The notes under the pieces: model-generated
The model's database searches: none
Seen by the model: only the letters and a program-made list of their open reading frames with translations
What the model was told of the DNA's origin: nothing
Part shown: piece after piece, positions 38,369 through 43,572 of the stretch
Numbering within the stretch: position 1 is the stretch's first letter
Layout: each line of letters starts with the position of its first letter
Program-made: the position numbers and the translations under genes
From: VRUE01 sp035997045
GTDB taxonomy: Bacteria; Actinomycetota; Thermoleophilia; Solirubrobacterales; 70-9
Assembly (NCBI GenBank): GCA_035997045.1
Contig: DASYIY010000082.1
Coordinates: 1-43,572 of the forward strand
Direction of reading: 5' to 3'
Length of the DNA: 43,572 nt

Positions 38369-40876
38369 CTACTCCTCCGGCAACTGCTCCTGCCCATCCG
38401 GCTCGTCGTCGGAGTCTTCATCGATCACCAGGGCGACCGCACTGACGCAGTCGTCGTCCTTCATGTTCATCACTTTGACGCCCTGGGTCGAACGGCCCAT
38501 CTGGGAGATGCCTCCTGCCTGGGTGCGCTGGACCATGCCGCTCTGGGAGATGAAGAGCAGGTCCTGGTGCTCGCGGACGATCAGGGCGCCGGCGAGGCCG
38601 CCCTTCTTCGCGGTCAATTTTGCCGTCAGCACGCCCTTGGTGCCACGGCCCTTGACCGGGTACTCGGAGACCTGGGTGCGCTTGCCATAACCGTTCTCGG
38701 TGACGACGAAGAGCTCCGAGTCGTCGCGGGCAATGTCCATCGCCAGTACCCGGTTGGGGTCGCCGTTGACCTTGGCCGACACGTTCATGCCTTTGACCCC
38801 GCTCGTGTCGCGTCCCATTGGCCGCACTTTCTCCTCGGAGAAGCGCGAGGCGTGACCCGACTTGGAGACGAGCAGGATGTCGTCGTCGCCCGAGGTGAGG
38901 CGGACCTGGACCAGCTCATCGCTATCGCGGATCTTGATCGCGATGATCCCGTCGGCGCGGATCGGCGTGTTGTAGGTCTTGAACTCGGTCTTCTTGACAA
39001 GGCCCTGAGCGGTGGCGAAGACCAGATACTTGTTCTCGCCGAAGTCGCGGGTCGGGATCACCGCGGTGACCTTCTCGCCGTCGCGCAACGGCAGGACGTT
39101 GACCAGGGCGCGGCCTTTCGAGGTCCGCGAGCCCTCGGGCAGCTCGTAGACCTTGAGCCGGTAGACCTTGCCACGGTTGGTGAAGAAGAGCAGGAAGTCG
39201 TGGGTCGAGCAGATGTGCAGGTGCTCGATGTAGTCGTCCTCCTTCATGTCCATCCCCATCACACCGCGGCCGCCGCGGTGCTGCTGGCGGTAGGTGGCCA
39301 GCGGCAGCCGCTTGGCGTAGCCCGAGTGGGTGATCGAGATCACCATCTGCTGGTCGGCGATCATGTCCTCGATGTTCATGTCGCCCTCGAAGTGGGTGAC
39401 TTCGGTGCGGCGCTCGTCGCCGTAGCGGCTGTCGACTTCGTCGAGCTCCTCGACGATCACCGCGTCGATCCGGGCCGGGTCGCCGAGGATTGACCGCAGC
39501 TCGGCGATCCGTTTGGCCAGTTCCTCGTGCTCCTCGCGCAGCTTGTCGGACTCCAGCGCGGTGAGGCGGGCGAGGCGCATGTCGAGGATCGCCTGGGCCT
39601 GCTCCTCGGAGAGCTCGAAGCGCTCGATCAGTCCTGCCTTGGCGGTGTCGGTATCGGCCGAGCCTCGAATCAGCGCGATTACCGCGTCGAGGTTCTCGAG
39701 CGCGATCAGCAGCCCCTCGAGGATGTGGGCGCGCGCCTCGGCCCGGCGCAGCTCGTACTGGGTGCGGCGGATCACGACCTCGCGCTGGTGGCTGACGTAA
39801 TGCTCGATCAGTTCCTTGAGGCCGAGCGTGCGGGGCACCCCGTCGACGAGCGCGACCATGTTGATGCCGAAGGTGCTCTGCATCGCAGTGCGCTTGTAGA
39901 GCTGGTTGAGCACCACCTCGGGCGGGTCGCCGCCGCGCTTGGTCTCGATCACCAGGCGCATCCCGGAGCGATCGGACTCGTCGCGCAGGTCGGAGATGCC
40001 GGTGATCTTTTTGTCGCGGACGAGGTCGGCGATCTTCGTGATCAGGCCACCGTCGCCGCCCTTCTTGACCATGAACGGCAGCTCGGTGACGACGATCGCG
40101 TCGCGGCCGCCCTTGATCGGCTCGACGTGGGCGCGGGCCCGAATTCGGACCGAGGCCCGGCCAGAGGCGTAGGCGTCGGCGATCCCTTCGGCGCTCATGA
40201 TGCCGCCGCCGGGGAAGTCCGGCCCCTTGACGTGCTCCATCAACCCGGAGAGGTCGATGCCGGGGTTGGCGATGTAGGCCTTGACCGCGCCGATCGACTC
40301 GCTCAGGTTGTGCGGCGGGATATTGGTCGCCATCCCGACCGCGATCCCGGACGAGCCGTTGACCAGCAGGTTGGGGAAGCGGGCCGGCAGCACCAGCGGC
40401 TCCTGCTGGGACTCGTCGTAGTTCGGGCCCCACTCCACCGTGTCGGCTTCGATGTCGCGCAGCAGCTCCGTCGAGAGCCGTGCCAGGCGCGCCTCGGTGT
40501 ACCGCATCGCGGCCGGTGGGTCGTCGTCGATCGAGCCGAAGTTGCCCTGACCGTCGACGAGCATGTAGCGCAACGAGAAGGGCTGCGCCATCCTCGCCAG
40601 CGTGTCGTAGATCGCCGAGTCGCCGTGGGGGTGGTACTTGCCCATGACCTCGCCGACGATGAAGGCGGACTTGCGGTAGGGCCGGTTCGGCTGCAGGCCG
40701 AGGTCGTGCATCGCGTAGAGCACCCGCCGGTGCACCGGCTTCAAGCCGTCGCGGACGTCGGGCAGGGCGCGACCGACGATCACGCTCATCGCGTAATCGA
40801 GATACGACGAGCGCATCTCGTTGGTCAGCTCTCGCTCCTCGATCCGGCCCCCGGTAAGTGCGTCAGCGCCCTCCAC
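38369..40876 (-). CDS. gyrA: DNA gyrase subunit A
   Basis: This 835-residue protein is the cleavage and DNA-wrapping subunit of gyrase. The N-terminal domain contains the winged-helix and quinolone region (HPHGDSAIYDTLARMAQPF) with the Ser and Asp at the usual quinolone-resistance positions intact, and the catalytic Tyr in AAMRYTEARL. The coiled-coil and tower region follows. The C-terminal beta-pinwheel carries a GyrA box, QHRGGRG, in the position of QRRGGKG, which distinguishes it from ParC. The tail is acidic (DEDSDDEPDGQEQLPEE). The GTG start has GGGGAGG 5 nt upstream and lies 33 bp after gyrB, so they are cotranscribed. Confidence 0.97.
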   Translation of the reverse strand: MEGADALTGGRIEERELTNEMRSSYLDYAMSVIVGRALPDVRDGLKPVHRRVLYAMHDLGLQPNRPYRKSAFIVGEVMGKYHPHGDSAIYDTLARMAQPFSLRYMLVDGQGNFGSIDDDPPAAMRYTEARLARLSTELLRDIEADTVEWGPNYDESQQEPLVLPARFPNLLVNGSSGIAVGMATNIPPHNLSESIGAVKAYIANPGIDLSGLMEHVKGPDFPGGGIMSAEGIADAYASGRASVRIRARAHVEPIKGGRDAIVVTELPFMVKKGGDGGLITKIADLVRDKKITGISDLRDESDRSGMRLVIETKRGGDPPEVVLNQLYKRTAMQSTFGINMVALVDGVPRTLGLKELIEHYVSHQREVVIRRTQYELRRAEARAHILEGLLIALENLDAVIALIRGSADTDTAKAGLIERFELSEEQAQAILDMRLARLTALESDKLREEHEELAKRIAELRSILGDPARIDAVIVEELDEVDSRYGDERRTEVTHFEGDMNIEDMIADQQMVISITHSGYAKRLPLATYRQQHRGGRGVMGMDMKEDDYIEHLHICSTHDFLLFFTNRGKVYRLKVYELPEGSRTSKGRALVNVLPLRDGEKVTAVIPTRDFGENKYLVFATAQGLVKKTEFKTYNTPIRADGIIAIKIRDSDELVQVRLTSGDDDILLVSKSGHASRFSEEKVRPMGRDTSGVKGMNVSAKVNGDPNRVLAMDIARDDSELFVVTENGYGKRTQVSEYPVKGRGTKGVLTAKLTAKKGGLAGALIVREHQDLLFISQSGMVQRTQAGGISQMGRSTQGVKVMNMKDDDCVSAVALVIDEDSDDEPDGQEQLPEE

Positions 40877-40909
40877 TAGATCCTCCCCTTAGTCGTCAGA
40901 ACGCCCAGG

Positions 40910-43339
<2,430 letters not shown>

Positions 43340-43362
43340 CTAATCCCTTCCGGTACTCATAG

Positions 43363-43399
43363 AAAACCCCAACGCCCGGAGCCGAAAAGCGGGTCGGGG
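43363..43399 (-). terminator. Hairpin with T-tract in the gyrB leader (attenuator-like)
   Basis: On the minus strand CCCC (43396-43399) and CCCG (43390-43393) can pair with CGGG (43375-43378) and GGGG (43367-43370) with internal unpaired bases, followed directly by TTTT (43363-43366). This sits about 25 nt before the gyrB TTG. It could end transcripts from the upstream DUF721 gene or attenuate gyrB. Confidence 0.35.
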
Positions 43400-43424
43400 T
43401 CGGGGTCTAAACAGGTTGACATAA

Positions 43425-43434
43425 AGGATACCAG
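43425..43434 (-). promoter_or_regulatory. Possible gyrB promoter (extended -10)
   Basis: TGGTATCCT on the minus strand (TATCCT at 43425-43430, preceded by TG-G) is an extended -10, giving a leader of about 80 nt to the gyrB TTG. No convincing -35 is found. Two AAATGCC direct repeats lie upstream near 43468-43485. The rest of 43435-43502 shows nothing recognisable. Confidence 0.35.
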
Positions 43435-43502
43435 TTCCAGCCCCCAGAATCAGCCCTCAAGCGTCACAAAATGCCTGCAAATGCCGTAAAAAAGATCGTC
43501 GA

Positions 43503-43572
43503 TCAGGGTTCGCCTACGCGAAAGCGCAGGCGTAGCGGCGCCGAGTCGCCGAGCCGCTCGCCCAGGCGGGTC
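43503..43572 (-). CDS. DUF721 (DciA-like) family protein, C-terminal end
   Basis: Only the last 22 codons are visible; the gene enters from the right edge. The text TRLGERLGDSAPLRLRFRVG, then Glu-Pro and a stop at 43503-43505, matches the C-terminal strand of DUF721/DciA-like proteins. In actinobacteria a DUF721 gene typically lies between recF and gyrB, and this is exactly the position seen here. DciA-type proteins load the replicative helicase in many bacteria lacking DnaC. The call depends largely on context and a short tail. Confidence 0.6.
   Translation of the reverse strand, partial: TRLGERLGDSAPLRLRFRVGEP

Noticed and set aside
43416..43421. TTGACA on the plus strand upstream of gyrB
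   Set aside because: No -10 at proper distance and no plus-strand gene follows.
43340..43502. Replication origin near gyrB
   Set aside because: The DUF721-gyrB-gyrA order is often close to oriC, but no DnaA-box cluster (TTATCCACA-like) or AT-rich unwinding region is visible in the window.

Overview
The window reads as chromosomal DNA from a high-GC actinobacterium. The gene content fits class Thermoleophilia (Solirubrobacterales-like) best. The evidence is the very GC-rich coding, the DUF721-gyrB-gyrA order, a complete fhaA-fhaB-pstP-rodA/ftsW-pbpA-pknB cluster, a large set of paralogous TetR regulators, a DUF3105 protein, frequent GTG/TTG starts, and many starts with no Shine-Dalgarno sequence but a -10-like hexamer 6-7 nt upstream. 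The class assignment is inference.

Layout. Positions 1-1000 hold the 5' end of an exported, probably collagen-like protein and a decayed IS481-type transposase. Positions 1044-6755 are an uninterrupted block of seven TetR-family genes carrying eight TetR domains; one gene is an in-frame fusion of two complete regulators. Positions 6759-12228 hold a crotonase, a broken sugar porter, metF, a DUF3105 membrane protein, a FemAB/GNAT-like transferase with a palindrome inside its coding sequence, and a RimJ-like acetyltransferase. Positions 12308-22169 are an exopolysaccharide locus: initiating phosphoglycosyl transferase, three glycosyltransferases, flippase, O-antigen-ligase-like protein, two membrane-anchored accessory proteins and a FlaA1/CapD-type dehydratase. 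Positions 22227-24732 are a tightly overlapping dedA-uppP-purM operon. A receptor-type Ser/Thr kinase (24797) follows and converges on the cell-wall cluster.

Positions 26353-35418 are one long leftward gene string: kinase, fhaA, fhaB, pstP, rodA/ftsW, pbpA, pknB, ddl. It links Ser/Thr phosphorylation (kinases, the PP2C phosphatase, FHA readers) to peptidoglycan polymerisation (the SEDS and PBP2 pair) and precursor supply (D-Ala-D-Ala ligase). UppP and the polysaccharide locus share the undecaprenyl-phosphate carrier with this pathway, so much of the window is cell-envelope construction. Positions 35475-37882 hold a CARDB-like membrane protein, pheA and an HNH endonuclease. gyrA, gyrB and the end of a DUF721 gene close the window.

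The most unusual sequence is the 486-bp gap between the convergent HNH and gyrA genes. It contains two opposed copies of a ~130-nt structured element. Each starts 3-4 nt after a stop codon and is closed by a perfect 24-25-bp stem. The two stems differ at ten aligned positions, and every difference is compensated on the other arm. Other points of interest are the double TetR protein, an in-frame 42-bp palindrome inside the FemAB-like gene, a probable ATT start codon for fhaA, and a GyrB with an E. coli-like insertion.
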